DNA of 64,000 bases from CATQHS01 sp963422655 (GCA_963422655.1 OY730440.1:682001-746000), one strand, 5' to 3'; positions 17,093 through 25,973 are shown, numbered from the stretch's first letter. Notes: a model not told the origin generated them from the sequence alone. Numbers and translations: made by a program.

Positions 17093-17977
17093 TCACACGG
17101 CGACCGAGCCGAGGTAGCGCATCCCCGGGAGGTCGGTTTCGCCATCGTCGTCGAGGAATCCGACTGTGTATGTCTCGGAGCTCACGTGGACATGCACCCG
17201 CTGACCGGTGCATTCGAAGGCGATGTCGCCAGCGGAGTTCTGGGTGATGGTGTTGTAGCCGTCGTAATAGTCGAGGTGTGCGGACGCTGCTTCGCCGATA
17301 ACGACGATCTTCGGGTCCAGGGCTTCCAGCCACGAGTTCGGGAGCTTTCCGGACTCTCGGCCGTGGTGAGGGGCGAAGACGATGCTCGTCGGTTTGATCG
17401 ATACCGCGTCTTCGATGCTGTCGAGAAAATCGGTCTCGAGGTCACCAAACCACACTGCGGAGGCGCCGCCTTTGAGGGAGTAGCTCGCGATCGGGCAGAT
17501 GTTGTTGGCGGATCTGCCCTTCTCGGCCTCGTCTAGTGCTGTCTTGAAGCTCTCGTGGGAGCGGTCGGGCCACAGGATGTTGATACCTGCGGATCCTCGT
17601 TCGTCGCTGGTTTGGTTCATCCACCGCCGATGGCAGCCGTCGGTGAGGTAGAAGGCCTCGTCGCTGTCGTGGAGCAGGCGGTAGCGCTCCACGCCTTCGT
17701 TGTCCGGGTCGGTTCGAGCGCTGTTCTCGACGCAGTAGAAGTTGACGATCCCGATCGTGTCGTCGAGATGGTGCAGGCCACCGACGTGGTCGGCCTCGGG
17801 TTGTGTTGCGATCAATCGCGTGATCCCCTTAGTGCCGCTGGCGTCCTGTATGTCGGCGAGGATCTCCTCGCGCCGATCGGCGGGCAAGGATGCGTCGATG
17901 ATGGTGAAGCTGTCCGAGTTGTGGCGGATGTAGAAGTTGTCTCCGTCGCCTACCGCGAAGGACTTGATGACGCTCAT
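17093..17977 (-). CDS. MBL-fold hydrolase-like protein of the ubiquitin-like module, altered metal motif
   Basis: A 294-residue soluble MBL-fold protein, third gene of the E2-E1-JAB-patatin cluster, 99 bp downstream of the fusion gene and on the same strand. The fold is recognisable from TIIDASLP near the N-terminus, ATQPEADHVGGLHHL (residues 57-71), VWFGDLETDF and FAPHHGRES. The first histidine of the usual HxxxDH zinc motif is replaced by glutamine (Gln59) while Asp63-His64 remain, so activity may be changed or lost. It is related to, but not a duplicate of, the MBL gene at the other end of the cluster (21448-22602). Role unknown; prokaryotic ubiquitin-like operons with MBL genes are known. 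Confidence 0.85.
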   Translation of the reverse strand: MSVIKSFAVGDGDNFYIRHNSDSFTIIDASLPADRREEILADIQDASGTKGITRLIATQPEADHVGGLHHLDDTIGIVNFYCVENSARTDPDNEGVERYRLLHDSDEAFYLTDGCHRRWMNQTSDERGSAGINILWPDRSHESFKTALDEAEKGRSANNICPIASYSLKGGASAVWFGDLETDFLDSIEDAVSIKPTSIVFAPHHGRESGKLPNSWLEALDPKIVVIGEAASAHLDYYDGYNTITQNSAGDIAFECTGQRVHVHVSSETYTVGFLDDDGETDLPGMRYLGSVAV

Positions 17978-18076
17978 GTGCCGCTCCCCATGCGGCGGGA
18001 GTGTCCGGGTCTTCCGTCGGCGTGACTCCCAGGGACCTGAGGGACGTGCCCGTCAGGTCGAGCTCCTGGTTTTGGG

Positions 18077-21000
18077 CTAGAGGTACTCGCCGCATAGCGC
18101 CCACATGATTTGTTCGCCTCGCTTCGAGACGTCATCGATCGTCTGGCGGTTGAGGCGGTTGAAGCTGGTCTTGACGTCGATGACGTCCTCGCGGGGGATG
18201 AGGTTTGCGATGGGAGCGGGGAGATTGCTGTCCGTCATGCCGAGCATCGCGACGACGAAGCGGTCCAGGCCCTCGGTTGATCGTGCATCGTCGAAGAGCC
18301 GGCCTCGCTCCAGGGATTGGGCGCGCCGGTAGGTGGCTTCGAAGACTCGCTTCATCCGACCAGCGAACCAGTACGGCCGCGGTTTGCCATTGAAGAGGCC
18401 GCGGCCTGCGTCGCAGGCAATCACGATGTCGACTTCGTGAACGTTGGTGCTGAAGCGCGGCGATCGGTCGGGCATCAGGCACGAGGTTCCGAGGTTGTCG
18501 AAGACACCGCCGTCAGTGAGGATCACACGCTGTTCTGATTCCTTGCCGCACTGGTCCACGAAGTTCGCCCGCAGATCTGCGGCCGGGAAAGCGACCGGGT
18601 AGGCGGCGGAGCAGGCGACGGCTCGGGCGACCTTCACCTCGTTGTCCTTGATGAGCCCGTGGCGCCAAGTCCCGCTCTCTTTGCTGCCGAACCGGAACGC
18701 CGATCCGGTTGTGAGTTCGCAGGCATTGATGACTACGTCGACGTTGGGTCGCGCGACCTCGGCCATGGCGATATCGCCAATGAGGTCGGCAACGGTGTCC
18801 TCGAGTGCGGTGGTGATGCTCGAGTGGCGTCGGAACGGGCCGCCGGGTCCAAGGACGGCGTTGGGTGCGCTTGCGACACCGGCGATGACCGTGGCTGCAA
18901 CGGTCTGGGCGAGGCGACTGGGTCGAAGTGCCTTAGCGGCGATCCGTCGAGTAAGGCCGCGCCGGAGAAGGTCGGTGACTCGATAGTGGAACTCATCGAA
19001 TGATCCGCTGCTGTAGGCCCACAGCGCAGCGACGATCGAGCCGCCCGATACGCCAGAGACGACGCGCACGTCATCGAGTAGGCCTCGATCGTGGAGGGAG
19101 CGGAGGCAGCCCAAGTGGTATGCGGCGGCACGCAGGCCTCCGCCTGACAAGGCCAACCCGATGCGGCGTGACGGTGTCGGTGGCGTAGCTGAGTTTTGGA
19201 CCGTTGGGCGTGGCCACTTCTTGGTCTCACGATCGAAGAGGTAGGTGTTCCAGGTGGTCCCGAGGGGGTCGCCGCCAGCGATAAGGAGTAGTTGCTGTGG
19301 TAGGGGTTGCTCCATCTGGCTGGTGAGGAAGGTCATCCCGGCGAGGTCGGTCGGGCTTGCGTTGGGGTTGCCGTCGGGGTGAGTGTGCCACATGCCGGTC
19401 GGTTGGTGTGTGCCCCGGCTCTGGCCGTCGAGTCGGGCTGCGACCTGGACAGTCCCTGCGGTACCGCAGATGAACCCGCCTGGACTGGCTTCGCTGTCTG
19501 GAGGCGGTCCGATGGCAGCGGTGACGGTAACCGTATGAGTGGCGTTGTCGATGTCGCCGAACAGGAGGCCTCCGGTCTCGGCGCCCGCGGCGACGCGGCC
19601 GGCCTTGCGGATCCATGCCTGAATCTCCGAAAGTGCGCTGGGCAGGATGAGCACGCGGTAGGACGAGATTGTGTCAGTGAGGACAACCGGTTCGTCCAGG
19701 TCGATTCGGTGCCCGCGCGGGGCCGTCCCGGTGTCGCCGAGCGAGACGACGGTGGCGCCAGGTGCGGCTCGGTCGATGCTGATCGCGGCTTCGCGCGCGA
19801 GTGTCCCCACCAGTGCTGAGATGTCCGCGTTGGCGCCGGTGAAGGTGGGTGACGAGCATCCAGGTTCGGGGACGAACAGCTCAGTGCGGGGGGACGCTGG
19901 CCAGAACTCGTCGGCGTACAACGCCAGGTCGGGCTGGGCGAGGCACGACAGCTTGGCTTGGGTAAGGGCGCCGACGCCGCTGATGTTGGTGCCAGGGGTG
20001 AGTGCTGTCATGAGCCCGGTGTCTCCGGCGTGGCCCAGAAGAAGCGAGATCCGCCAGGGCCGGTTCTCGGTCGAGGCGAGTGCGTGGTCCAATCGCTTTA
20101 CGATCGAGGCGTTTGCCGTTGCGTCGATGAGGACATCGCAGGCCCAGACCGGTCCGGTGGGATCTGCCATCACGCTGTGGACGTCTTCGTGGGTGGAGGA
20201 CACGGTGTCGGCGAGGTCTGGGCGGATTCGTGTCAGCCGGTCGCGCAGCGCCATTGCTTTTGGCGTGGCGAGGTCGTGGTGAGCGTAGTTCTGGCGGATG
20301 AGGTTGCCGGTCGTGACGTGTCGGTTGTCGACGAGGTTGAGTTGACGGACGCTGGTCCGGATGAGGTGCTCCGCGAGGTGGCTGCCGATCGCCCCGCAGC
20401 CGAGGATCGTGACGCGCTTGTCGTGAAACGCTGCGAGGGGTGAGTCGGCGTCTCGTAGGTTGGTCACGTCGGGTCGTGCTTCGTCGATACCGCACCAGCT
20501 GACCGTCGTGAGCTCCGCCCATTTCTCCATGAGAGCCAATAGGTCGGCCCGCATCTCGCGTAGTTCCTCAGTGTCGACTTCTAGGGGCACGGTGAGCCGT
20601 AGGCTCTTCGCATCCTCCGGGTCGATCTGCCAGATCGCGAGATGTTGATGCTCGTTGACGTCGCGCAGGCCGCGTGTTGGACTGCCAATGATCACGTACA
20701 GCGGCGAATGTTCGGAGTTGCGCAGGGCTGCGACGCGCAACAGGAGCAGGAACTCGGTCTTGGAAACGCCGTGCTCTTCGAGCTCTGCAAGGAGAGGGCC
20801 AAGACGTTCGGGGAAGTCGTAGTAGAGCGTCCGGTGTGACAGGAACGCGGGGGCGACGTCCCCATCGACGTGCGCCCATCGGCTGTCGTCACGGTCGATC
20901 CAGTCGCGTATCTCGATCAGTCGCGCGGTCTGGCTCTCCAGCGGTGCAAAACCCATCCATGGTTCGTCGGACACGGTCGGGGTGTTGCGCCAAATCACGG

Positions 21001-21457
21001 CGGTCGGTGCATCTGCCGATGCCAGAATCGCAGGCGGGTGTAGAGGTGCCGCGACAGGGTCGAGGTCGTCGATTGCGGCCCGGCGCAGGAACTCGAGAAG
21101 ACGGTGCAGGAAGCCGTGCATACCGTCACTGGGGTTCCATTCGACATCCGGGGCGAGATACAAGCAGAGATGGTGGCCCCAGTTCACGTGGTTGGTGCCT
21201 ACCCATCGCCGGTGTCGAACCGAAGCGCTCGGTTTCGACCACGGGAACGAGACCGGGACCGAGATGACGACTTCCTCTCGGGGCCGCAGACTGATACCGC
21301 CGTCGGTGGTGGGAAACCGCGTATCGATGGACACGGTGACGATGAGGTGCCCTGGTCCATCCGGCTCCGCAATCGACACCAGTTCAATGGCGTCGCCGGT
21401 AGCGTCAACGTGGCGGAGCTCGCGCAGCGCCGTCACCTGGCCGTTGCTCAGCGGCAT
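18077..21457 (-). CDS. E2-E1-JAB-patatin single-chain fusion (ubiquitin-like conjugation and phospholipase)
   Basis: One 1126-residue chain with four enzyme domains. Residues 1-160 look like a prokaryotic E2: WGHHLCLYLAPDVEWNPSDG with candidate catalytic Cys98. Residues about 340-600 are a ThiF/E1 adenylation domain: ILGCGAIGSHLAEHL (351-365), NLIRQNY, DVLIDATAN and a candidate catalytic Cys534 in EPGCSSPTF. Residues about 600-745 are a JAB/MPN metalloprotease: AETGGLLFGD (Glu627), HTHPDGNPNASPTD (His691, His693, Ser701, Asp704). Residues 764-1126 are a patatin-like lipase: SGGGLRAAAY, nucleophile Ser804 in GVSGG, catalytic Asp982 in DGG. All catalytic residues are present. No Ubl or CD-NTase gene is adjacent. 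The start overlaps the upstream MBL stop by ten bases. Confidence 0.92.
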   Translation of the reverse strand: MPLSNGQVTALRELRHVDATGDAIELVSIAEPDGPGHLIVTVSIDTRFPTTDGGISLRPREEVVISVPVSFPWSKPSASVRHRRWVGTNHVNWGHHLCLYLAPDVEWNPSDGMHGFLHRLLEFLRRAAIDDLDPVAAPLHPPAILASADAPTAVIWRNTPTVSDEPWMGFAPLESQTARLIEIRDWIDRDDSRWAHVDGDVAPAFLSHRTLYYDFPERLGPLLAELEEHGVSKTEFLLLLRVAALRNSEHSPLYVIIGSPTRGLRDVNEHQHLAIWQIDPEDAKSLRLTVPLEVDTEELREMRADLLALMEKWAELTTVSWCGIDEARPDVTNLRDADSPLAAFHDKRVTILGCGAIGSHLAEHLIRTSVRQLNLVDNRHVTTGNLIRQNYAHHDLATPKAMALRDRLTRIRPDLADTVSSTHEDVHSVMADPTGPVWACDVLIDATANASIVKRLDHALASTENRPWRISLLLGHAGDTGLMTALTPGTNISGVGALTQAKLSCLAQPDLALYADEFWPASPRTELFVPEPGCSSPTFTGANADISALVGTLAREAAISIDRAAPGATVVSLGDTGTAPRGHRIDLDEPVVLTDTISSYRVLILPSALSEIQAWIRKAGRVAAGAETGGLLFGDIDNATHTVTVTAAIGPPPDSEASPGGFICGTAGTVQVAARLDGQSRGTHQPTGMWHTHPDGNPNASPTDLAGMTFLTSQMEQPLPQQLLLIAGGDPLGTTWNTYLFDRETKKWPRPTVQNSATPPTPSRRIGLALSGGGLRAAAYHLGCLRSLHDRGLLDDVRVVSGVSGGSIVAALWAYSSGSFDEFHYRVTDLLRRGLTRRIAAKALRPSRLAQTVAATVIAGVASAPNAVLGPGGPFRRHSSITTALEDTVADLIGDIAMAEVARPNVDVVINACELTTGSAFRFGSKESGTWRHGLIKDNEVKVARAVACSAAYPVAFPAADLRANFVDQCGKESEQRVILTDGGVFDNLGTSCLMPDRSPRFSTNVHEVDIVIACDAGRGLFNGKPRPYWFAGRMKRVFEATYRRAQSLERGRLFDDARSTEGLDRFVVAMLGMTDSNLPAPIANLIPREDVIDVKTSFNRLNRQTIDDVSKRGEQIMWALCGEYL

Positions 21458-22602
21458 CCGAACCCGACAGCGGCAGCGACCGGCTCTGTGTTGCCCCGGC
21501 TAGCGCGTACTTGGTCGTGGGCGCTGGATTCGCCATCGGGTGTGGCGCCAACAAACGTGATCCCGGTCGTGGTAACCTTGAAGACGATTGGCGCCAGGTT
21601 GTCCTGGTCGGGGTGTTCGCCGGTGCACAGGAACTCGTCGCAGTGCTCGCTGTAGCGGTTCTTCGCCTTGGCGTGGGGCGGGTTGTCCCCCGACGTGTTC
21701 GAGGCCGGGATGGGGTCGGAACTCGACACGATCCATCCGAAGTCGGCCTTGGCGCTGTCCAGGAGGTCGAGGACGTCTGCGCGGAGGACATCTGAGCCGT
21801 CTACTCGTTCGTACATCACCGACTTCGAGCAGTGATGCGCTGCGAGGTAGACGTCCCACTCCTTGTTCGCGTGGTCGTCGGTGCTTTCCAGCAGACGCTT
21901 GATCGGTTGGTAGTCGAGGTCGCCGAGCAGGAGAGCCCGTCCAACGCCGTTGTCGCAACGCAGGGTGACGTGAATGCCAATGCTGGTGCGGTTTCGCTCC
22001 ATGCTCTCCATGTCGTCCTTGAACGGCGAGTGAATGAACAAGCGGACGGTCCCGTCGTGGTCGACCCCGTCGAAGACGGTCACCTCGGTTCCGGGAACCG
22101 ACACCACCTCGTCGAGCCCGACGAAGTAACCCTCGAGGGACTCGTGGTAGCCGATGACACGGATTCGGTTGCCGCTCGCGACGTCAGTGGAGTCTCGGTA
22201 GATCTCCAGGCGGCGTACTGCTTCGTCGCACAACGCTGCCGCGTCGTCGCTCAGCGAGTCCGGATCTTCGGCGTCGATGTCGGCGACCAGACGAGGCGTG
22301 AACCAGAGTTCGCCGATCACGACGCCTTCGTCCTCGAGGAGCCGTTTGAAGCCTCGGCAATGATCGGTATCGGCGTGTGTCGCGACGAACACAGCGAGGT
22401 AGGGCTTGCCGTCCCTGATCGGCAACAGCTCGACGAGTTCGTCAATCACCGGATAGCGGGGATCGGCGTCACCCTCGGCGTCGACTAGGTGATTCAGATC
22501 GACCTGAATGATGTCGTCGCCAGTGACCAGGATCGTGGTGCTGTCGCCAGTGCCGACGGGCCAGAACACAAGGCCGGTGGTGGGCAGATCGGATCGGTTC
22601 AT
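21448..22602 (-). CDS. ComEC-like MBL-fold hydrolase, first gene of the ubiquitin-like module
   Basis: A 384-residue MBL-fold protein with an intact zinc motif THADTDHCRGF (His76, Asp78, Asp80, His81), ALLLGDLDYQ and the second half-site LAAHHCSKS. It lacks membrane segments. It opens the three-gene leftward unit and its 3' end overlaps the E2-E1-JAB-patatin gene by ten bases, so the proteins are probably made together. Substrate unknown; it may act as a nuclease, or process the modifier. Its C-terminus (AAVGFGCR) contains a Gly but not the terminal diglycine of a ubiquitin-like modifier. The start ATG 22602 follows the AT-rich divergent promoter region. Confidence 0.87.
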   Translation of the reverse strand: MNRSDLPTTGLVFWPVGTGDSTTILVTGDDIIQVDLNHLVDAEGDADPRYPVIDELVELLPIRDGKPYLAVFVATHADTDHCRGFKRLLEDEGVVIGELWFTPRLVADIDAEDPDSLSDDAAALCDEAVRRLEIYRDSTDVASGNRIRVIGYHESLEGYFVGLDEVVSVPGTEVTVFDGVDHDGTVRLFIHSPFKDDMESMERNRTSIGIHVTLRCDNGVGRALLLGDLDYQPIKRLLESTDDHANKEWDVYLAAHHCSKSVMYERVDGSDVLRADVLDLLDSAKADFGWIVSSSDPIPASNTSGDNPPHAKAKNRYSEHCDEFLCTGEHPDQDNLAPIVFKVTTTGITFVGATPDGESSAHDQVRASRGNTEPVAAAVGFGCR

Positions 22603-22807
22603 GGTTCCTCTTCTCTTCAGCCGCCTGGAGCGAGATCACGGCCGCAGCCGACGACCGGCGACTGTGGAACGGCTTCATAAGTATCGCAGTGGGTGTGACA
22701 CACTCTCTCATCGTGATCGGCAAGATTTTTACTCGCCAAAAGCTATGATAGCAGCCGATAAGATAGTTAAGTTGCATATAGCGAGGTTTTTTCACCAGAA
22801 TGGCCAG
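22603..22807. promoter_or_regulatory. AT-rich divergent promoter region
   Basis: The 205 bp between the leftward MBL gene and the rightward ATPase gene are far more AT-rich than their surroundings, especially 22715-22800. TATGAT at 22743 and ATAAGATAG just after it are possible -10 elements for the rightward gene. I cannot assign the leftward promoter. The position between two head-to-head defence operons makes shared regulation plausible. Confidence 0.5.
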
Positions 22808-24148
22808 ATGAGCACCCGAGAGACACCGCCTCCCCCCAGCGCCCTGCTGTCGTTCACCGCCAGCAACGTCCGCTCCTACCGCGACCAGGTCCACTTCTCG
22901 TTGCTCGCTACCCGCCTCGCCCTCCAGGAAATCCGCCGCGAGCTTCGCACGCGGTCCTCGAAGACCCCAGTTGGCGTACTACCTGCCGCCGGAGTCTTCG
23001 GTGCGAACGCCTCGGGCAAGTCGACCCTGCTCCTGGCGCTCACCGACATGCGAGCCATCGTTACCAGCTCGTTCCGCAGTGGAAGTCGATCGAGCGGGGT
23101 ATACCGCCGGCCGTTCGCGCTCGACGACGCCTACCGATCTCAGCCGAGCCGGTTCGAGGTCGAACTCATCCTGCACAGGGTGCGGTGGCAGTACGGCTTC
23201 GAGGTCAACGACGAACGAGTCCTGGGCGAGTACGCCTACTACTATCCGAAGGGCCGACAGGCCCTGGTGTTTGACCGAACCCCAGACGACATCTCGTTCG
23301 GGCCGCCGTTCCGATCCACTGGGCGGGCACTCCGCCAGCTCCTACGAGACAACGCCCTCCTCCTTTCCGTCGCAGGCGCAGCCGATGACGAACAGCTCGG
23401 AGCACTCTTTGCGTGGTTCCTGCGCAACCTCAAGCTCGCTCAATCGGCCAACCGTGGCGCCCGCGCCGTACGAACTGCCGAAATGGTCAAAGAGTCAGAG
23501 ACCAAGGAACGGGTCATGGCGCTGGTGCGCGCCGCAGATCTCGGTGTGTGCGACATCGAGCGGGCGACCGTTGCCCCAGACGTAGCCGAACGGTTTCAAC
23601 GCGCTCTGCGCGTGCTCCAGGGCACCGAAGGCGACCCCGAGACCTCCGACGATGACATCAACATCGTGTTCGAGGACTCGGTTCGACTCAAGCATCGCGG
23701 CGTCGCTGGCGAGGTCGAGCTCGAACCGGAATTCGAGTCCCAGGGGACCATGGTTTGGGTCGGCCTGATCGGACCCGTACTGGACGCGCTCGATGGAGGC
23801 CACGTTCTGCTCGCCGATGAGCTTGACGCGAGCCTTCACCCCTACCTAGTGGCGCTCCTTGTCCAGATGTTCCAGGACCCGGAACTCAACCCGCGTTGCG
23901 CCCAGCTCATCTTCAACGCGCACGACATCAGCGTGCTCGGCGACTCCGAGCAGAGCGTTCTCGGTCGAGACCAGATCTGGTTCGCAGAAAAGGACCTCTC
24001 TGGCGCCACCGCTGTCTACCCGCTCGTTGACTTCCGACCCCGACGCGACGAAGCACTCGCTCGGCGCTACTTGCAGGGACGCTTCGGTGCTGTGCCTGTC
24101 GTAGACCACGGCGAAATCCGATCTGGGCTGGACCTCGTCTCTACATGA
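22808..24148 (+). CDS. AbiL/RloA-like AAA (OLD/ABC-type) ATPase
   Basis: A 446-residue ATPase of the COG1106 type: N-terminal LLSFTASNVRSYRDQVHFSLL, Walker A GVFGANASGKSTLLLAL, and the C-terminal HVLLADELDASLHPYLVALLV (Walker B and D loop) with NAHDISVL. The frame is open back to 22508 but the family start and sense place the ATG at 22808. It overlaps the next gene (RloB type) by four bases. ATPase plus RloB pairs correspond to the abortive-infection system AbiL (RloAB); the ATPase is thought to sense infection and release the nuclease. Leftward and rightward defence units share the promoter region just upstream. Confidence 0.87.
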   Translation: MSTRETPPPPSALLSFTASNVRSYRDQVHFSLLATRLALQEIRRELRTRSSKTPVGVLPAAGVFGANASGKSTLLLALTDMRAIVTSSFRSGSRSSGVYRRPFALDDAYRSQPSRFEVELILHRVRWQYGFEVNDERVLGEYAYYYPKGRQALVFDRTPDDISFGPPFRSTGRALRQLLRDNALLLSVAGAADDEQLGALFAWFLRNLKLAQSANRGARAVRTAEMVKESETKERVMALVRAADLGVCDIERATVAPDVAERFQRALRVLQGTEGDPETSDDDINIVFEDSVRLKHRGVAGEVELEPEFESQGTMVWVGLIGPVLDALDGGHVLLADELDASLHPYLVALLVQMFQDPELNPRCAQLIFNAHDISVLGDSEQSVLGRDQIWFAEKDLSGATAVYPLVDFRPRRDEALARRYLQGRFGAVPVVDHGEIRSGLDLVST

Positions 24149-24753
24149 AGCGACCCAAGAGCAGACCCCAGCGAACAGCTGGGAAACGAGACCAGCGCCG
24201 AATCATCCGAGTGCTGACCGAAGGAAAAGTCACCGAACCCGGCTACCTCGTGCAGTGGGCACGCCGAAACCGCCGGATCCACATCGAGTTCGCAGGCTCA
24301 GGAATGGCCCCGCTCAGCCTCGTTCAACGAGCCCGTGACCACCAACAAGCCAACCGTCGCTCCCGACGCGGAGGCCGAGGCATCAACTTCGACGAAATCT
24401 GGTGCGTCTTCGACGTCGATCAACATCCCAACCTCGCCCAGGCGATCAACGAAGCCGAGCAGAGCAGCATCGGCGTCGCGCTCTCCAACCCCTGCTTCGA
24501 ACTCTGGCTCATCTTGCACTACGAGGACCGCACTGCCTACATCGACTGCCGCGACGCGCAACGTCGGGCTCACGAACTCGGCGCCATAGATGACAAGCGA
24601 CTCGAACCCAACAACGTCAACATCCTGCTCTCCGGCTACGAAGCTGCCAAGGCACGAGCGCAACAACTCCGGGAGCGCCACCTAGCAAACGGGCTCAGAC
24701 CCGCCGAAAACCCGAGTAGCACCGTCTGGGAACTCGTCGAGCGACTCCGCTGA
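24145..24753 (+). CDS. RloB/AbiLii-family putative nuclease
   Basis: A 202-residue RloB-domain protein: QRRIIRVLTEGKVTEPGYLVQW (TEG-x-x-TE motif), EIWCVFDVDQHPNLAQAI (the DxD acidic pair) and VALSNPCFELWLILHYED are all diagnostic. RloB proteins have a Toprim-like fold and are the toxic partner of the COG1106 ATPase encoded immediately upstream with a four-base overlap. Length and motifs are complete, so this two-gene system looks functional. Confidence 0.88.
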   Translation: MKRPKSRPQRTAGKRDQRRIIRVLTEGKVTEPGYLVQWARRNRRIHIEFAGSGMAPLSLVQRARDHQQANRRSRRGGRGINFDEIWCVFDVDQHPNLAQAINEAEQSSIGVALSNPCFELWLILHYEDRTAYIDCRDAQRRAHELGAIDDKRLEPNNVNILLSGYEAAKARAQQLRERHLANGLRPAENPSSTVWELVERLR

Positions 24754-24995
24754 GCAGCCACTACCCCGCCTCACGAGAAGTTGGAAGTGATGGCGTGGGC
24801 CGAGCGTTCAAGGGGCACAGCTGGCCGAGGATCGGGGAGACGCCAGTAGCGATGCCGGCCCTGGCTTCAACGGTGCTAAGCCACCGCGCAGGAAGCACCC
24901 GAACACCTTCGCGGTTGAGCCTGAACTCGCTGAGTGCGAGGGAGCGAGATCAACAGGAAGTAATCCAGCGGCAGCGTCCCCGGTAAAGTCCGCTC

Positions 24996-25478
24996 ATGGG
25001 TTCAACCTTGACCAGCGACTCCCAGAGTGAGCCCAGCCGCATCAAGCTCTTCTTTTTCATCATCGTGTTCTATTTCGTGATCGACGTGATTTATCAGTTC
25101 GCGTTTGGCGTCAACTTCAACACAACCCAGTACGAGAACGCCGGGATCGACGAGATCCTTGCCGACCCGCCCCGCCACCTATACCTCTTCGTGGTGTTCT
25201 TTGTGCTGATCGCCCTAGCCAACCTCGTCCTCGTGGTACAGCCATCGATCGCGCAAGCCAGCGTTGCGAACGCGGCAAAAAAGGGAGCGCTTCTCGGCCT
25301 CACCGCCTACGGCACCTTGGCGACCACCACCACATGGACGATCGCCGACTACCCACTGGCGTCGACCCTTGCAATCGCAGCCGAGGGGACCTTCTTCTCC
25401 GCGGCGACGTCGGCCGCAGCGACCTGGTGGGCACTGCGCTCGCAGCGAACGAAGGGCGTCTCCGGACAGGGTGCGTGA
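24996..25478 (+). CDS. DUF2177-like integral membrane protein
   Basis: A 160-residue protein with four predicted membrane helices: about 16-36 (IKLFFFIIVFYFVIDVIYQF), 62-82 (LYLFVVFFVLIALANLVLVV), 95-115 and 122-147. The segment KKGALLGLTAYGTLATTTTWTIADYP fits the conserved GxxxGxxxYxT pattern of the DUF2177 family, whose function is unknown. It stands alone between two defence systems; it may be cargo. ATG 24996 is the only reasonable start. Confidence 0.65.
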   Translation: MGSTLTSDSQSEPSRIKLFFFIIVFYFVIDVIYQFAFGVNFNTTQYENAGIDEILADPPRHLYLFVVFFVLIALANLVLVVQPSIAQASVANAAKKGALLGLTAYGTLATTTTWTIADYPLASTLAIAAEGTFFSAATSAAATWWALRSQRTKGVSGQGA

Positions 25479-25479
25479 G

Positions 25480-25935
25480 CAACACGTGCAATCAGTGGAC
25501 GTGCATCCAGGTGTGTGGGACTCGGTGATGCGGGCCTAGGCCGACCACGTGCCAGCCGCGTGGGCCAGCCCTCGTCACTCGAACACTTGTTCGAGTGTAG
25601 GGGGATTGCAACCCTTAGTGAAGCCTGCGTACTCGACCGGCATGATCGGCCAGTCCTCGGACCTTGAGGCGCCGCAACTACCCGTGGAGCGGGTCGTCGA
25701 CGTGCACCAGGGTCTTGAGGTCGAAGTCGCGTGCCTCGATCTCGGCTGAGCCACGGTCGAGCTTCCGACAAACACGATCTGGCCGCGTGTCACCGGATGG
25801 CCGACAGACAGACCCGTGTGAGCCGAGCTAGCCCAAGAAGGCCGAGACAAAGGCCTGGTGAGGCCTCGGATCCTCGGTCATCCAACGTGCCACAGATAGG
25901 CACCGCACCCGGACGAACTCGGCCCGGAGCAAAGT
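25480..25935. other. Intergenic stretch, possible minus-strand remnant
   Basis: Apart from the palindrome at 25576-25597 there is no complete gene. On the minus strand, pieces such as HPVTRGQIVFVGSS and AEIEARDFDLKTLVHVDD in two frames between 25680 and 25830 look like fragments of one lost protein, which I cannot name. Confidence 0.4.
25576..25597. promoter_or_regulatory. Perfect LexA-type SOS box palindrome
   Basis: CACTCGAACA and TGTTCGAGTG are perfect inverted repeats separated by two bases. The core TCGAAC-N4-GTTCGA is the actinobacterial/Bacillus LexA consensus. There is no intact gene start within 400 bp on either side, so either the regulated gene has been lost or the box belongs to an unrecognised short gene. 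A damaged relative (CGAACACTTGTCGAG) occurs at 9542-9556. Confidence 0.6.
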
Positions 25936-25973
25936 AAAGGGAGGAGCGGCCCGTAGGCGGCTCCTCCCGTTTA
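25936..25973 (+). terminator. Strong hairpin, likely terminator
   Basis: GGGAGGAGC (25939-25947) and GCTCCTCCC (25960-25968) form a perfect nine-base stem around a 12-base loop, preceded by AAA and followed by GTTT. It lies between the DUF2177 gene and the next gene. The T run is short. Confidence 0.55.

Noticed and set aside
17829..18104. Small minus-strand frame overlapping the fusion gene stop and MBL start
   Set aside because: It could have been a ubiquitin-like modifier, but it has no beta-grasp pattern or Gly-Gly end and overlaps the MBL gene by 150 bp.
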